From positions 1 to 47,761 of the forward strand of contig JABEUV010000048.1 in assembly GCA_013044195.1 (NCBI GenBank): DNA of 47,761 bases. Reading direction: 5' to 3'. Source of the DNA: Elusimicrobiota bacterium (GTDB taxonomy: Bacteria; Elusimicrobiota; Elusimicrobia; UBA1565; UBA9628). The position numbers and the translations under genes were made by a program. The notes below the pieces were generated by a model that saw nothing but the letters and a program-made list of their open reading frames with translations, had not been told where the DNA came from and searched no databases. Positions 23,920 through 32,489 of the stretch are shown piece after piece (positions within the stretch are counted from its first letter, which is position 1; each line of letters begins with the position of its first letter).

Positions 23920-24624
23920 ATGATTTCCCCGCGGACTTTTTTCGCGCTGACCTTCGCCCTGGCCGCGGCCCCCGCCTTCGCCGCGCCCGCCTCCCGCGCG
24001 GCCCGCTTCCAGGCGCAGATCGGCAAGGTCTTCACCCAGGAGACCGTCGCGAACATGGCCCGCAACAAGGACGAAGGCTACCGCTTCGAGTCCTTCGACG
24101 CGCGCACGGGCTACGCGCGCGTGGTGGGACCTTTCGACGGCCGCAACGACTTCTTCCTGCTCTCGGGCCCGAAGGGGGACGTCCTGATCATGGTCGAGTA
24201 TTCCTGCGGACCGGCCTGCACGCAGAAGGCCTCCGCGTTCCTCTTCGCCGCGGACGCGCCGGCCGTCCATCTGGCCTTCAAAGACGTGCTCTCCCTGCCC
24301 GCCTTCGATGAGCTCCGCCGTCGGCTGACGACCTTATGCCTGGACGCGGGCGGCGATTTCGACACGGAGCGCGACGCGCGCGACGCCGCCGCGCGCGATC
24401 TGCCGGCCTGCCCCTACGTCCTGTCGCTGTCCAAGCGCGGCGACGGCGCGACGCTCTACAAGGCCTCGAACGTGGACGGCAGCGGCTACGCGCTCAGCGT
24501 GGCCAAGTCGCGCGTCACGCCGAAAGCCGCCCTGCGCTGGAACGGCCGCGCCTTCGCGGGCGTCGGCGCCGTCGACGACTCGCCCATACTGCTCCAAAGC
24601 GACCAGATGCGGGCGCTCTTCTAA
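23920..24624 (+). CDS. Secreted protein of unknown function
   Basis: 234 residues with a clear signal peptide (about 1-22, cut after AFA). The mature part has a beta-rich middle, YARVVGPFDGRNDFFLLSG, with CGPAC near 93-97 and two more Cys (CLDAGG and ACPYVL), which may form disulfides. No known domain is recognised. TATACT (23907-23912) ends 7 nt before ATG. It converges with rmuC. Confidence 0.6.
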   Translation: MISPRTFFALTFALAAAPAFAAPASRAARFQAQIGKVFTQETVANMARNKDEGYRFESFDARTGYARVVGPFDGRNDFFLLSGPKGDVLIMVEYSCGPACTQKASAFLFAADAPAVHLAFKDVLSLPAFDELRRRLTTLCLDAGGDFDTERDARDAAARDLPACPYVLSLSKRGDGATLYKASNVDGSGYALSVAKSRVTPKAALRWNGRAFAGVGAVDDSPILLQSDQMRALF

Positions 24625-24634
24625 AGACGAAATT

Positions 24635-25747
24635 TCAGCCTAGGTCGGCCGGGAGCTTCGGCGGCTCGGGCTTCTCTTCGCCGCGGCGCACGCGCTCGAT
24701 CTTCTGGACCGAGGCATCCAGGCGCCGGAAGGACACGTCGCTGATCTCGTCGTAGGCTTCCTGAAGCTTCTCCAGCTTCCTGCCCAGGTCCTCGAAGCGG
24801 CCCTTGAACGTCTCGTAGGTGGCGCCGAACTGAGAGATCAGCTTCAGGACTTCCTGCGCGGCCTGCGAGAAATGGAACTGCTCGAAGGCCTGGCGCACCA
24901 CGCCCAGCACCGCGTACAGCGTAAACGGGGAGCACAGCACCACCTTCTGCGTCAGCGCCTCGTCGACCAGGCCCGGAAACTGCTCTTGGATGAAGCCGTA
25001 GACCTGCTCGTTGGGAATGAAGAGCAGGACGTAGTCGAGCGTGCCCTCCTCCGGGCTGACGTAATCGCGCTTCTGGACTTCCTTGATGCGGCCCTTCACG
25101 TCGCGCTCGAAGTCCTTGCGCAGGCGTATGCGCTCCTCGTCGGTCGCGGCGTGCGAAAAGCGCAGCCAGTTGTCGAGCGGGAACTTCACGTCCATGTTGA
25201 GCTTCTTGCCCTCGGGCAGGAGAAAGGTGAAGTCGGGGCGCGAGGCGGAGGTTTCCAGCGTGCGGTTTTTGAGGTACTGGACGCCCTCCTGCAAGCCGCT
25301 GGCGCGCAGTATGTCGTCGGCCATGCGCTCGCCCCACTGACCGCGTGCGCGCGAGTTGTCGAGCAAGGCGCGCAGGCCCTCGGTGGACTGCGCCAGGCGC
25401 GAGGTCTGCGCGGCGGCGTCCTGAAGCCCTTTCTCCAGCGAGCCATACTTCGTCGCGCGGTCGCTCTCAAACCGGCGCATGGTCTCCTCGTAAGATTTCA
25501 GCTGTTCGGCCAGGCGGCCCACCACGTTTTCGACCGCCGCGCGGCGGGTGTCCAGCTCTCCGGCCTGGCGCACGCGCTCCGTGGAGAACTTCTGCTCGGC
25601 CAATTCCAATAGGTGCCGGAAGTCCTCGCCCAATTGTGCGCGCTGGGCGGCCTCGTTCTTGCGCGCGGAGAAGAACACCGCGTAGAAAATGAAAAAAGAG
25701 ACGAACGCGCCGAAGGCCACCGCCGCCAGCACCGCCAGCGCGCTCAC
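24635..25747 (-). CDS. rmuC: RmuC family DNA recombination protein
   Basis: 370 residues. An N-terminal membrane helix (about 3-25, VLAAVAFGAFVSFFIFYAVF) is followed by a coiled coil (AEQKFSTERVRQAGELDTRR and on to residue 130) and the RmuC nuclease-like core: RARGQWGERMADDILRASGL, TFLLPEGKKLNMDVKFPLDN, DYVLLFIPNEQVYGFI. RmuC limits inversion between short inverted repeats. The GTG at 25747 overlaps the stop of the SRPBCC gene (GTGA), and the longer frame upstream is that gene's antisense-like shadow. Confidence 0.9.
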   Translation of the reverse strand: MSALAVLAAVAFGAFVSFFIFYAVFFSARKNEAAQRAQLGEDFRHLLELAEQKFSTERVRQAGELDTRRAAVENVVGRLAEQLKSYEETMRRFESDRATKYGSLEKGLQDAAAQTSRLAQSTEGLRALLDNSRARGQWGERMADDILRASGLQEGVQYLKNRTLETSASRPDFTFLLPEGKKLNMDVKFPLDNWLRFSHAATDEERIRLRKDFERDVKGRIKEVQKRDYVSPEEGTLDYVLLFIPNEQVYGFIQEQFPGLVDEALTQKVVLCSPFTLYAVLGVVRQAFEQFHFSQAAQEVLKLISQFGATYETFKGRFEDLGRKLEKLQEAYDEISDVSFRRLDASVQKIERVRRGEEKPEPPKLPADLG

Positions 25748-26286
25748 TTGCGCCGCCTCGTCAGGATGCGCGCCGACTCCAGGTCCAAGAGCTCCATCTT
25801 GCACGTGCGCCCGGTCTCCAGATACAGCTGGAGCTTGGCCAGGCCATCCTCCCACGCGCAGGCGTAGCCGCGGCGCAGTTCGTCGGCGGACGCCGCGGCC
25901 GAGAAGCCGGCATGGAGCAAGGTCAGTTCGCAGGCGGCGCCGTGCTTTTCGATGAACACGCTGACGAGCGGAGGTGCTCGTCGGTCGCCGCGCGCCGGGC
26001 GGAACATCCAGGCGACCTTGCTTCCCGGCTCCAGGTCCACGAACACGCCCTCCCGCTCGCCGAAGCCGTCGCAACGCGTACCGTCCGGGCGCTTGACGCG
26101 CGGCCAGACCATGCGCACGCGTCCGCCGTTGCGCGCGTCGGTCTCCGCGCCGAGCAGCCACCAGCGCGTGAGCTCGCGCGCGGACGTCAGGGCCCGGTAG
26201 ACGGCCTCCGGCTCGGCCTTGACGCGCGCCGTCAAGCGCACGTCGCGGGATTTGGAGCGGGAGCGTCGGGGGGCGGCCGCGGACAT
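25744..26286 (-). CDS. SRPBCC/AHSA1-like protein
   Basis: 180 residues. After a basic N-terminus (RRSRSKSRDVRLTARV) comes a START-like fold: AEPEAVYRALTSARELTRWW near 24-43, GGRVRMVWP, then EGVFVDLEPGSKVAWMFRPA and a long C-terminal helix (ELRRGYACAWEDGLAKLQLYL). Such proteins bind hydrophobic ligands or act as Hsp90 co-chaperone-like factors; the ligand is unknown. TAAACT (26299-26294) ends 7 nt before ATG. It is co-transcribed with rmuC. Confidence 0.8.
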   Translation of the reverse strand: MSAAAPRRSRSKSRDVRLTARVKAEPEAVYRALTSARELTRWWLLGAETDARNGGRVRMVWPRVKRPDGTRCDGFGEREGVFVDLEPGSKVAWMFRPARGDRRAPPLVSVFIEKHGAACELTLLHAGFSAAASADELRRGYACAWEDGLAKLQLYLETGRTCKMELLDLESARILTRRRK

Positions 26287-26326
26287 GGGGGTCAGTTTAG
26301 CAGAGCCTTCGCGCCACGGCCAGGGG

Positions 26327-27049
26327 TCAGTCGGCCCGGTGGATCAAAATCCGCGGCCCGCCGGGACCGTCGGTCAGCGGGTGGAAGGTCATCACCAAGT
26401 CGATGAAGGCCTCCAGGTCGTGATCGAAGGAGCGCTTCGTGGCCGGATAGCTGAGCACGTAGAAGCCGCCGGGCATAGTGATCACCGCGTAGGCGTGCAT
26501 GCGCCGGTTGTAGGGCTTGCCGTCGGGTCCAAGATCGACGCCCCAGCGTATGTTGTTCGGCACGCGGACCGGCGAGTAGATGATGAACATCTTCAGCGGC
26601 AGGCCCGATTCCGCGTGCGTCTTGCTGGGAATATCAGAGGGCTTGGCGAGAATACGGTATTGGCCGCTGGAGTCCTTGTCCGGCCCCATCAGGAAGACGG
26701 CCTTGTCTTCGCCGTAGCGGTAGTCGTAGACCTGGCTCAGCGTTTGGCGGATGTAGTCGTCGGCGTCGGCATACAGCTCGGCGCCGCCGTCGCGCAGGAC
26801 ATGGGTGCGGTAGTTCCGGTACCACTTGACGCTGAAGCTGGGCAGACCGAAGAGAAAATCGCCGTCGAAGGGGCCGGTGAAGCGGGTCTCCGAAAAATCG
26901 TTGCCTTGGGCGTCGGTGTAGACGTTCCAGCCCCACGGTACGGTCGCGACATAGTCGTTGAACGGCGACCGATAATGGACGGACTTGGGACGGCTGCAGG
27001 CCGCGAACGCGGCCAAAAGCACGCAAACGGCGGCGGATTTCATGCGCAT
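26327..27049 (-). CDS. Lipoprotein of unknown function
   Basis: 240 residues. The signal sequence ends in the lipobox AAFAAC, so Cys near residue 17 should carry lipid. The mature part starts RSPFNDYVATVPWGWNVY and contains many aromatic residues (YDYRYGED, WYRNYRTH), ending FIDLVMTFHPL. It reads like a periplasmic beta-sandwich; no family is recognised. ATG 27049 and ATG 27043 are both possible. TATACT (27067-27062) is 12 nt before the first. Two direct repeats flank this -10. Confidence 0.65.
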   Translation of the reverse strand: MRMKSAAVCVLLAAFAACSRPKSVHYRSPFNDYVATVPWGWNVYTDAQGNDFSETRFTGPFDGDFLFGLPSFSVKWYRNYRTHVLRDGGAELYADADDYIRQTLSQVYDYRYGEDKAVFLMGPDKDSSGQYRILAKPSDIPSKTHAESGLPLKMFIIYSPVRVPNNIRWGVDLGPDGKPYNRRMHAYAVITMPGGFYVLSYPATKRSFDHDLEAFIDLVMTFHPLTDGPGGPRILIHRAD

Positions 27050-27050
27050 C

Positions 27051-27081
27051 GTCGAAAGGCGAGTATAACAGTCGAAAGGCG
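27051..27081. promoter_or_regulatory. Direct repeat GTCGAAAGGCG bracketing a -10
   Basis: GTCGAAAGGCG occurs at 27051-27061 and 27071-27081, exactly 20 bp apart. The TATACT of the lipoprotein gene (27067-27062 on the minus strand) lies between and partly in the first copy. It may be an operator; the binding protein is unknown. Confidence 0.45.
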
Positions 27082-27108
27082 TTTTGTCCACAGAACGCGC
27101 CGACCCAT

Positions 27109-28503
27109 TCAACGTCCGCCGCCGGAGCGCTTCAAGTAGACCTGCGCGAAATCGTCCGCATAGGCCTCCCGCCAACCCGGGTCCGCGTCCAGAGCGCGCG
27201 CCGGCTCTCCCTCGCGGCGGCGGGGCACCACCGCGTAGTCGAAGCGGTAGACGGCGTCGAGCGCGGGGAATGTCCGCGGCCAGGCCTCGGCCTCGGCCAG
27301 GAACGCGTCCGGGTACAGACCCGGACGCTCGTCGACGAAGACAGGCCGGCCCGTCAGGCCGATCAATTCCGCCCCCAGCGCGGGATCGTTGAACATCTGA
27401 CCGCGCACGCCCTGCGCGTCCAGAAAACGCGCCGCGCCTTCTAGCGCCGGCGCGCCGTAGCCGCGCGCGTCCGCCAGCGGCCGCACGACGACGGCGTAAT
27501 GTATCCCCAGGATCAGCAGGGCCGCCGGAACGCCCCAGCGCAGCACGCGCTTGGGCGTATCCGCGCGCGGCTTCACGGCGTGCCCCAGGGCCAGCGCCAG
27601 CACCGGGCAGGCCGCCATGGCCGCCAGCGGCCGAAGTCCCGGCCGAGCCAGCGACAAAGCCATCACCGTGGCCGACGCCAGAGTGGTCACGAACTCCTGC
27701 TGGAGCGTCAGCGCGCACGCGCCCAACCCCAGCAGGATCAGCGCGCCGGCCGGAGAGACCAGAGCGGTCTGCCAGCGCGTCGCGCCGGAGGCGGCGTCGG
27801 CGAACAGGTGCTCGAACACGCCGTAGCCCAGCGGGTTCCAGGAGAACGCGATCACGCACGCCGCGAACATGGCCCAGTAGCCCAAGGCCTCGCGCGTGGC
27901 GCTGCGCAGGGAAGCCTTGAACGCCTTCAAGAACGCCAGCGCCAGCGCCAGCGACGCCGTCGCGCCGTGCATGTTCGCCCACAACGCGGTCAGGCCCGCC
28001 GCGGCCGCGCCGTCGGCCAACCGGAAGCGATGCCGCGGCCGAAGCAGGCGCAGGAACACGGCGAAAAACAGGAAGTCGAAGGCGGCGGGCGCCTCTAAAA
28101 ATCCGGTCCAGGCGGAGCCCGCGGCGACGGCCAGAAGGCCCGCGGCCGCCAGCGGGTTGCCGTGGCTGATGGGCAGGAGCAGGGCGAAGCCCGCCGCCGC
28201 CGCGGCCGCCGCCAGCGCGCGCACCAGCCCCGGTCCGCCCAGGGCGTCGGCCTTGGCGAACAGGACGTCGGTGAGCCAAGAGTCCGGCGTCCACGGCGCG
28301 CGCGCGGCGCCGTAGGAAAATGGATCCGTATGCGGCAGGGCTCCGGTCGCAAGGATGGTGCGGCCGCAGGCCACGCGAATCCACGCGTCGGGACCATGCG
28401 GCCCGGCCCAGGCCATGGAGAAGACGCCCGCAAAGAGCAAAGCGGCCAGCGGCCAGTGCGGGTGGTGGGGCTTTTCGTGCGCGTGCGCCGGGGCGGACTT
28501 CAT
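27109..28503 (-). CDS. Polytopic membrane protein, putative GT-C glycosyltransferase
   Basis: 464 residues with about ten hydrophobic segments. The first outer loop reads GPDAWIRVACGRTILATGALPHTDPFSYG then PDSWLTDVLFAK, a pattern (D.W...A.GR.I...G.LP..DPFS...) of uncharacterised GT-C-like membrane proteins. A soluble C-terminal region (from about residue 350) includes GQMFNDPALGAELIGLTGRP and FVDERPGLYP. The substrate is unknown. TACAAT (28518-28513) ends 9 nt before ATG, divergent from the acyl-CoA dehydrogenase. Confidence 0.65.
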   Translation of the reverse strand: MKSAPAHAHEKPHHPHWPLAALLFAGVFSMAWAGPHGPDAWIRVACGRTILATGALPHTDPFSYGAARAPWTPDSWLTDVLFAKADALGGPGLVRALAAAAAAAGFALLLPISHGNPLAAAGLLAVAAGSAWTGFLEAPAAFDFLFFAVFLRLLRPRHRFRLADGAAAAGLTALWANMHGATASLALALAFLKAFKASLRSATREALGYWAMFAACVIAFSWNPLGYGVFEHLFADAASGATRWQTALVSPAGALILLGLGACALTLQQEFVTTLASATVMALSLARPGLRPLAAMAACPVLALALGHAVKPRADTPKRVLRWGVPAALLILGIHYAVVVRPLADARGYGAPALEGAARFLDAQGVRGQMFNDPALGAELIGLTGRPVFVDERPGLYPDAFLAEAEAWPRTFPALDAVYRFDYAVVPRRREGEPARALDADPGWREAYADDFAQVYLKRSGGGR

Positions 28504-28543
28504 CGTGCGCTCATTGTACCAGAATGACGCGGCCGCATTTGGC

Positions 28544-28564
28544 TACAATGGGGGCGCACGGAGG
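28544..28564 (+). promoter_or_regulatory. -10 and Shine-Dalgarno of acyl-CoA dehydrogenase
   Basis: TACAAT (28544-28549) is followed by a leader of roughly 13 nt containing GGAGG (28560-28564) before ATG 28570. This is one of the few leadered starts in the window. Confidence 0.55.
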
Positions 28565-28569
28565 CTCCC

Positions 28570-29718
28570 ATGGATTTTAATCTCAGCGACGACCAGAAAA
28601 CGATCCGCGACACGGTGCGCAAGTTCGCGCAGGCCCGCATCAAGCCCAAGGCGCACGAACTCGACGAGAAGGAGGAGTGGTCGCTGGAGCTGACGCGGGA
28701 GATGGGAGAGCTGGGCATCTTCGGACTGATCGTGCCCGAGGAGTTCGGCGGGCAGGGCCTGGACTACTCGTCCTACGTGATCGCCATCGAGGAGTTGGCG
28801 CGGGTGGACGGCTCCCACGCGGCCACCATCGCCGCCGGCGTCAGCCTGGGCATCGCGCCCCTCCTTTATTTCGGCACCGAGGAGCAGAAGAAAAAATATC
28901 TGCCGCGCCTGGCCGCCGGCCAGGGCCTGTTCGCCTTCGGCCTGACCGAGCCGGGCGCCGGCTCCGACTCCCGCGGCTCCACGACGAAGGCCGTGGAGAA
29001 TCCCGACGGCACCTGGACCATCAACGGCGCCAAGATCTTCATCACCAACGGCTCCACCGAGATCACCGACGGCATCATCGTGCAGACGGTCAGCGGCGGC
29101 ACGCCGGACGCGCCGGAGTTCACCTGCTTCATCGTGGAGAAGGGAACCAAGGGCTTCACCACGAAGACGATGCACAAGAAGCTGATGTGGCGCGCGTCGA
29201 ACACGGCCGAGCTCTATTTCTCCGACGTGAAGGTCCCCGCCTCCGCGATGCTGGGCAAGCGCGGCGCGGGCTCCAAGCAGATGCTGAAGACCCTGGACTC
29301 CGGCCGCCTGTCGATCGCGGCCATGGGGCTGGGCTGCGCGCAGGGCGCCTACGAGGCCGCTCTGGCCTACGCCCAGCAGCGCAAGCAGTTCGGCAAGCCG
29401 CTGTCGCGCTTCCAGGCGATCGCCTTCAAGCTGGCGGACATGGCCATGAAGATCGAGCACGCGCGCACGTTCCTGTACCGCGCCTGCTGGCTGCGCGACA
29501 CGCACCAGCCCTTCGGCACGGAGTCCGCGATGGCCAAGCTCTATTGCTCCGAGGTGGCGCAGGAGGTGGCCAACGAGGCGGTGCAGATCCACGGCGGCTA
29601 CGGCCTGATGAAGGAATTCGACGTGGAGCGCTTCTACCGCGACCAACGTCTTCTGCAGATCGGCGAAGGCACGTCGGAAATCCAGCGCCTGGTGATCAGC
29701 CGCGCGATCGGCTGCTGA
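28570..29718 (+). CDS. Acyl-CoA dehydrogenase
   Basis: 382 residues, standard for the short/butyryl-CoA dehydrogenase group. It oxidises acyl-CoA to enoyl-CoA using FAD and passes electrons to ETF. Signatures: GLTEPGAGSDSRGSTTKAV near 130-148, GAKIFITNGS, QRKQFGKPLSRFQAIAFKLADM, and the C-terminal VQIHGGYGLMKEFDVERFYRD followed by IGEGTSEIQRL, whose Glu is the catalytic base in this branch. The chain-length preference is not visible. It fits with the thioesterase and CoA-transferase genes of the window. Confidence 0.95.
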   Translation: MDFNLSDDQKTIRDTVRKFAQARIKPKAHELDEKEEWSLELTREMGELGIFGLIVPEEFGGQGLDYSSYVIAIEELARVDGSHAATIAAGVSLGIAPLLYFGTEEQKKKYLPRLAAGQGLFAFGLTEPGAGSDSRGSTTKAVENPDGTWTINGAKIFITNGSTEITDGIIVQTVSGGTPDAPEFTCFIVEKGTKGFTTKTMHKKLMWRASNTAELYFSDVKVPASAMLGKRGAGSKQMLKTLDSGRLSIAAMGLGCAQGAYEAALAYAQQRKQFGKPLSRFQAIAFKLADMAMKIEHARTFLYRACWLRDTHQPFGTESAMAKLYCSEVAQEVANEAVQIHGGYGLMKEFDVERFYRDQRLLQIGEGTSEIQRLVISRAIGC

Positions 29719-29719
29719 C

Positions 29720-30421
29720 TTAGGCGGCCGGCGGCCGCGACAGCAGGCGCAGGGATTCCAGAATAGCGGCGTTGCCGCCGTCGCCGGGAAAAGACGCGGC
29801 GGCACGCGCCCATTCGTCGCCCGCGGCGGGAAGGCCCGCGAAGTAATACGCCGCGCCCATGGCGATTTCAAGGGTGGTGGAGTTCTCCGCGCCCGCCGCT
29901 TCCTCCAGCGCCAGGCGCGCGCGTCCGTCCAGGACGCGGATGGCGCAACGCGTGGCGGGCGTCAGCAGAAAATCCAGCGTCAGCCCGGCGTCGTCCTCCC
30001 GCGCGCCGGCGATGGTCTCCGCGAACAGCGCGACCATGAGCAGGCGCAGGGCGTGGCCGTCCAAATCCTGGGGCGCGCGGCGCATGGTCTCCCGGTAGGC
30101 CAGGCACGCCGGCACCAACTGCTTGAGCGACAGCAGGGCCGCCGCCCGTGCTGCGTGCGCCTCCAGGCATTGCGCGTCCAGCGCCAGCGCCGCGTCCGCG
30201 TCCTTCAGCGCGCCCGCAAAATCCGTCCTCATGCGCCGCGACAAGCTCAGGTAGGCCGCGGGCACGGCCGGCCGCGCGTGCCCCCGCGCCGCGCGCGATA
30301 AATCCGCCTCCGCCCGGGCGTTCTCGCGCCGCCACAGCGCCGCGCGCCCGCTGACCAGCAGGCGCTGGGCCTCTTGATTGTCCGGCCCCGGCCCGGAAAA
30401 AAGCCGATCGAATAAGCCCAT
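29720..30421 (-). CDS. TPR-like helical repeat protein
   Basis: 233 residues from ATG 30421 (MGLFDRLFSG). Helical pairs with Ala at the usual TPR positions are seen: ALWRRENARAEADLSRAARG, DFAGALKDADAALALDAQCL, HAARAAALLSLKQLVPACLA. It is predicted cytosolic and lacks catalytic motifs. It lies 31 nt downstream of tRNA-Thr on the same strand and may be transcribed with it. It converges with the acyl-CoA dehydrogenase, with the stops one base apart. Confidence 0.65.
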   Translation of the reverse strand: MGLFDRLFSGPGPDNQEAQRLLVSGRAALWRRENARAEADLSRAARGHARPAVPAAYLSLSRRMRTDFAGALKDADAALALDAQCLEAHAARAAALLSLKQLVPACLAYRETMRRAPQDLDGHALRLLMVALFAETIAGAREDDAGLTLDFLLTPATRCAIRVLDGRARLALEEAAGAENSTTLEIAMGAAYYFAGLPAAGDEWARAAASFPGDGGNAAILESLRLLSRPPAA

Positions 30422-30452
30422 GTGCTCGTCGTCTCCGCGCCGCAAAAAGATG

Positions 30453-30524
30453 AGCCCGCGGCCGGGATTGAACCGGCGACCTACTGCTTACAAGGCAGTT
30501 GCTCTACCGCTGAGCTACGCGGGC
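30453..30524 (-). tRNA. tRNA-Thr (anticodon TGT)
   Basis: A full cloverleaf: acceptor GCCCGCG/CGCGGGC, D-arm GCTC/GAGC, anticodon stem ACTGC/GCAGT with loop CTTGTAA (anticodon TGT, reading ACA), T-arm GCCGG/CCGGC with TTCAATC. The discriminator is T, and CCA is not encoded. Confidence 0.97.
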
Positions 30525-30631
30525 GTCTGCGACGGAGGATAACAGATTTCCTCTCCGCACCGCTCCATTTTACTCGATCTTCGGGCCAGGGCGGTCTTGA
30601 AAGACGTATATTTCCATAGTATACTTCGTGA

Positions 30632-30952
30632 GTGACCGAGGAGGATTTTTCGCGCTATCTCGGCTTCGAATGGGACGAGCGCAACACCGGGAAGCTCTGG
30701 AGCAAGCACCCGGTCAGCCCGTTCGAGTGCGAGCAGATTTTTTTCAATCAACCGCTCGTCGTCGCACCCGACGAATCCCATTCGGCCGCCGAACCCCGTT
30801 TTTACGTCCTGGGCCGCACCGACGCCGATCGCCCGCTGTTCGTTGTCTTCACGCCCCGCCGCAATCTTGTCCGCATCATCTCCGCGCGCGACATGAGCCG
30901 CGCCGAGAGTGAGGTCTACCGAAGTCATGAAGAAAAAAATCCCGAAGTTTAA
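30632..30952 (+). CDS. brnT: BrnT family toxin
   Basis: 106 residues. FEWDERNTGKLWSKHPVSPF near 12-31 and GRTDADRPLFVVF with NLVRIISARDMSRAE match BrnT, a RelE-like ribonuclease fold with conserved K-H, R-x-I-S-A-R and E-x-x-Y. It cleaves RNA and is held by BrnA. Of two in-frame or nearby GTG codons I take 30632, because TATACT (30620-30625) ends exactly 6 nt before it. It overlaps brnA by 26 nt. Confidence 0.88.
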   Translation: MTEEDFSRYLGFEWDERNTGKLWSKHPVSPFECEQIFFNQPLVVAPDESHSAAEPRFYVLGRTDADRPLFVVFTPRRNLVRIISARDMSRAESEVYRSHEEKNPEV

Positions 30953-31193
30953 AAACGAGAAGGCCGAGCGCTCCTTCTGGGCCGTCCACGACTCCGCGGA
31001 CCACATCGACTGGTCCAAGGCGAAAAAGGCCGTTTTTCCGAATCTCCGGCCCACGCTGAAGTCCATCTCCCTGCGCCTGCCCAAGTCCATGATCGACGAG
31101 CTGCGCGTCCTGGCCAACAAGCGCGACGTGCCCTACCAGTCCCTGCTGAAGATGTTCCTCGCCGAGCGCATCGCCAAGGAACTGCGCGCCTGA
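30927..31193 (+). CDS. brnA: BrnA-type antitoxin (CopG-like)
   Basis: 88 residues from ATG 30927. It starts [17 protein letters not shown] and includes the [10 protein letters not shown] linker that wraps the toxin in this family. The C-terminal ribbon-helix-helix reads [20 protein letters not shown] then [16 protein letters not shown]. It should neutralise BrnT and repress the operon. The start lies within brnT. Confidence 0.88.
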   Translation: MKKKIPKFKNEKAERSFWAVHDSADHIDWSKAKKAVFPNLRPTLKSISLRLPKSMIDELRVLANKRDVPYQSLLKMFLAERIAKELRA

Positions 31194-31199
31194 GCGGCG

Positions 31200-31682
31200 C
31201 TATCGGCGCGGTTCCACGCGGCCGGACAGCATCCGGTCGCCGTCGTAGTGGAACCGCCCCGTGAAAGGCCGCCCCTCAAGCATCCACGGCAGCCAATGCC
31301 GGTCGTCGGCCCACATGTCGTCATACGGAATCAGCGCCACGTCCACCCAGAACGGGTCCGCCTCCTCCGTCCGCGTCAAAGTCCCTTCCGCGTCCTGCGC
31401 CGTGAACACCGTCACGTGCAGCGCATACCCGTCCACGAACTGAAACCGCACCTCGCCGCTCTCCGTCAAACCCGCGGGCGTCAGCCCCACTTCCTCTCGC
31501 GTCTCCCGCACCGCCGCCTGCCGCGCGCTCTCCCCCTTCTCAATGCGTCCGCCCGGCCCGTTGACCTTTCCCTTCCCCAACCCGCGCTTCTTATGAATGA
31601 GCAGGATGCGCCCCTCCTTCACCACGAAGCACAGCGCCGCCCTCTCCGTCGGCGTCCACGCGTCCCAGTCGGGCTCGTTCAT
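31200..31682 (-). CDS. Nudix hydrolase, MutT/MTH1-like
   Basis: 160 residues. The Nudix box G-x5-E-x7-R-E-x-x-E-E-x-G-L spans 45-67 ([15 protein letters not shown] then RETREEVGL). [19 protein letters not shown] and [21 protein letters not shown] resemble MTH1-type enzymes that destroy oxidised purine nucleotides. ATG 31682 is preferred over longer frames, since TATCAT (31696-31691) ends 8 nt upstream. It converges with brnA, 6 bp apart. Confidence 0.85.
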   Translation of the reverse strand: MNEPDWDAWTPTERAALCFVVKEGRILLIHKKRGLGKGKVNGPGGRIEKGESARQAAVRETREEVGLTPAGLTESGEVRFQFVDGYALHVTVFTAQDAEGTLTRTEEADPFWVDVALIPYDDMWADDRHWLPWMLEGRPFTGRFHYDGDRMLSGRVEPRR

Positions 31683-31747
31683 CGGCGTCGATGATACCAA
31701 GCTGGAAGCCCACTGAGAGCCGTTGAGTCGGGAGTTGATTCGGACCC

Positions 31748-31776
31748 TTGCGCCGATTCGCCGCCGATGATATATT
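31748..31776 (+). promoter_or_regulatory. Promoter of PIN module copy 2
   Basis: TTGCGC (31748-31753) and TATATT (31771-31776) with a 17 bp spacer. The leader is about 25 nt and contains GAGAGG (31797-31802), 4 nt before the ATG. No palindrome like that of copy 1 is seen. Confidence 0.45.
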
Positions 31777-31806
31777 GAATGCAAGCTCCCACACGCGAGA
31801 GGAAAT

Positions 31807-31953
31807 ATGACTATTCGTCAGGCGTTCATCACCGCCTTTGGGGAAAAGGGCTTCAAAAAACTTCCCAAGATCTGGAAAGATCATATTCGCCGCGTCGACT
31901 CCCTTCCCAAACCCCTCATCAAAAAGGACCATAGCCGCGTCGCCGTTGGTTAG
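31807..31953 (+). CDS. 48-residue partner of PIN protein, putative antitoxin (module copy 2)
   Basis: 48 residues, MTIRQAFITAFGEKGFKKLP at the start and SRVAVG at the end, basic. It aligns without gaps with the 50-residue protein at 12799: M1-T2, E13-K14, K17-K18-L19-P20, I27, D31, L33-P34 identical. A Shine-Dalgarno (GAGAGG) lies just upstream. The PIN gene begins with TTG five bases after its stop. I infer an antitoxin of the same new family; it is short enough to be missed by gene callers. Confidence 0.65.
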   Translation: MTIRQAFITAFGEKGFKKLPKIWKDHIRRVDSLPKPLIKKDHSRVAVG

Positions 31954-31958
31954 GCTGA

Positions 31959-32486
31959 TTGCGCTATTACCTGTTTGATGCGAACGTCCTAGTCTCGTAT
32001 TACTGCGCCGAAGATAATCCTGTTGTGCGGCGTCGCGTTCTTTCCCTTTTTCCTGCCCGGGCAAAAGGCGATGTCTTCTTATACCTTCCCAATTTTTGCG
32101 TCGCCGAGGTTCTTCGGGCGTTTGCAAAAAAATGCTGGTCCGAAAGAATCTACGCGAATCCCAAAGACTCGTTCGACGAATTTCGCACCGCCTTTCTACA
32201 AGACATCGTCGATTCAAAGAACATCTATTCGTATGAGTTGTCTCGGCGCCACGTAAAACTGACGGACAAGATTTACGAAACCGCTTCGTCGATTTCCTTA
32301 CGCAAAGGCAGCCCTCCCAGCGCTTTTGATGTCCTCTTGATCGCCATGGGCTGCGATCTCATGAGCATCCACGGCCACGACCGATTCGCCATCGTCACGT
32401 CGGAGCGCCCCATTTACGACGTTTGTCGCACCAATCCGGCGGAGTTTCCCGTCGTCTTCAATATTGCGGAACACGATTTGCGATAA
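31959..32486 (+). CDS. PIN-domain protein, putative toxin ribonuclease (module copy 2)
   Basis: 175 residues from TTG 31959. The PIN residues are D7 (YYLFDANVLVS), E50 (YLPNFCVAEVLRAF), D124 (AFDVLLIAMG) and E149 (IVTSERPI). It aligns over its whole length with the PIN protein at 12256, including YELSRRHVK and CRTNPAEFPVVF. AT-rich codons differ from the neighbours, which suggests recent transfer. A terminator follows at 32490. Likely an RNA-cleaving toxin; function is inferred from the fold and gene order. Confidence 0.76.
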   Translation: MRYYLFDANVLVSYYCAEDNPVVRRRVLSLFPARAKGDVFLYLPNFCVAEVLRAFAKKCWSERIYANPKDSFDEFRTAFLQDIVDSKNIYSYELSRRHVKLTDKIYETASSISLRKGSPPSAFDVLLIAMGCDLMSIHGHDRFAIVTSERPIYDVCRTNPAEFPVVFNIAEHDLR

Positions 32487-32489
32487 ATG

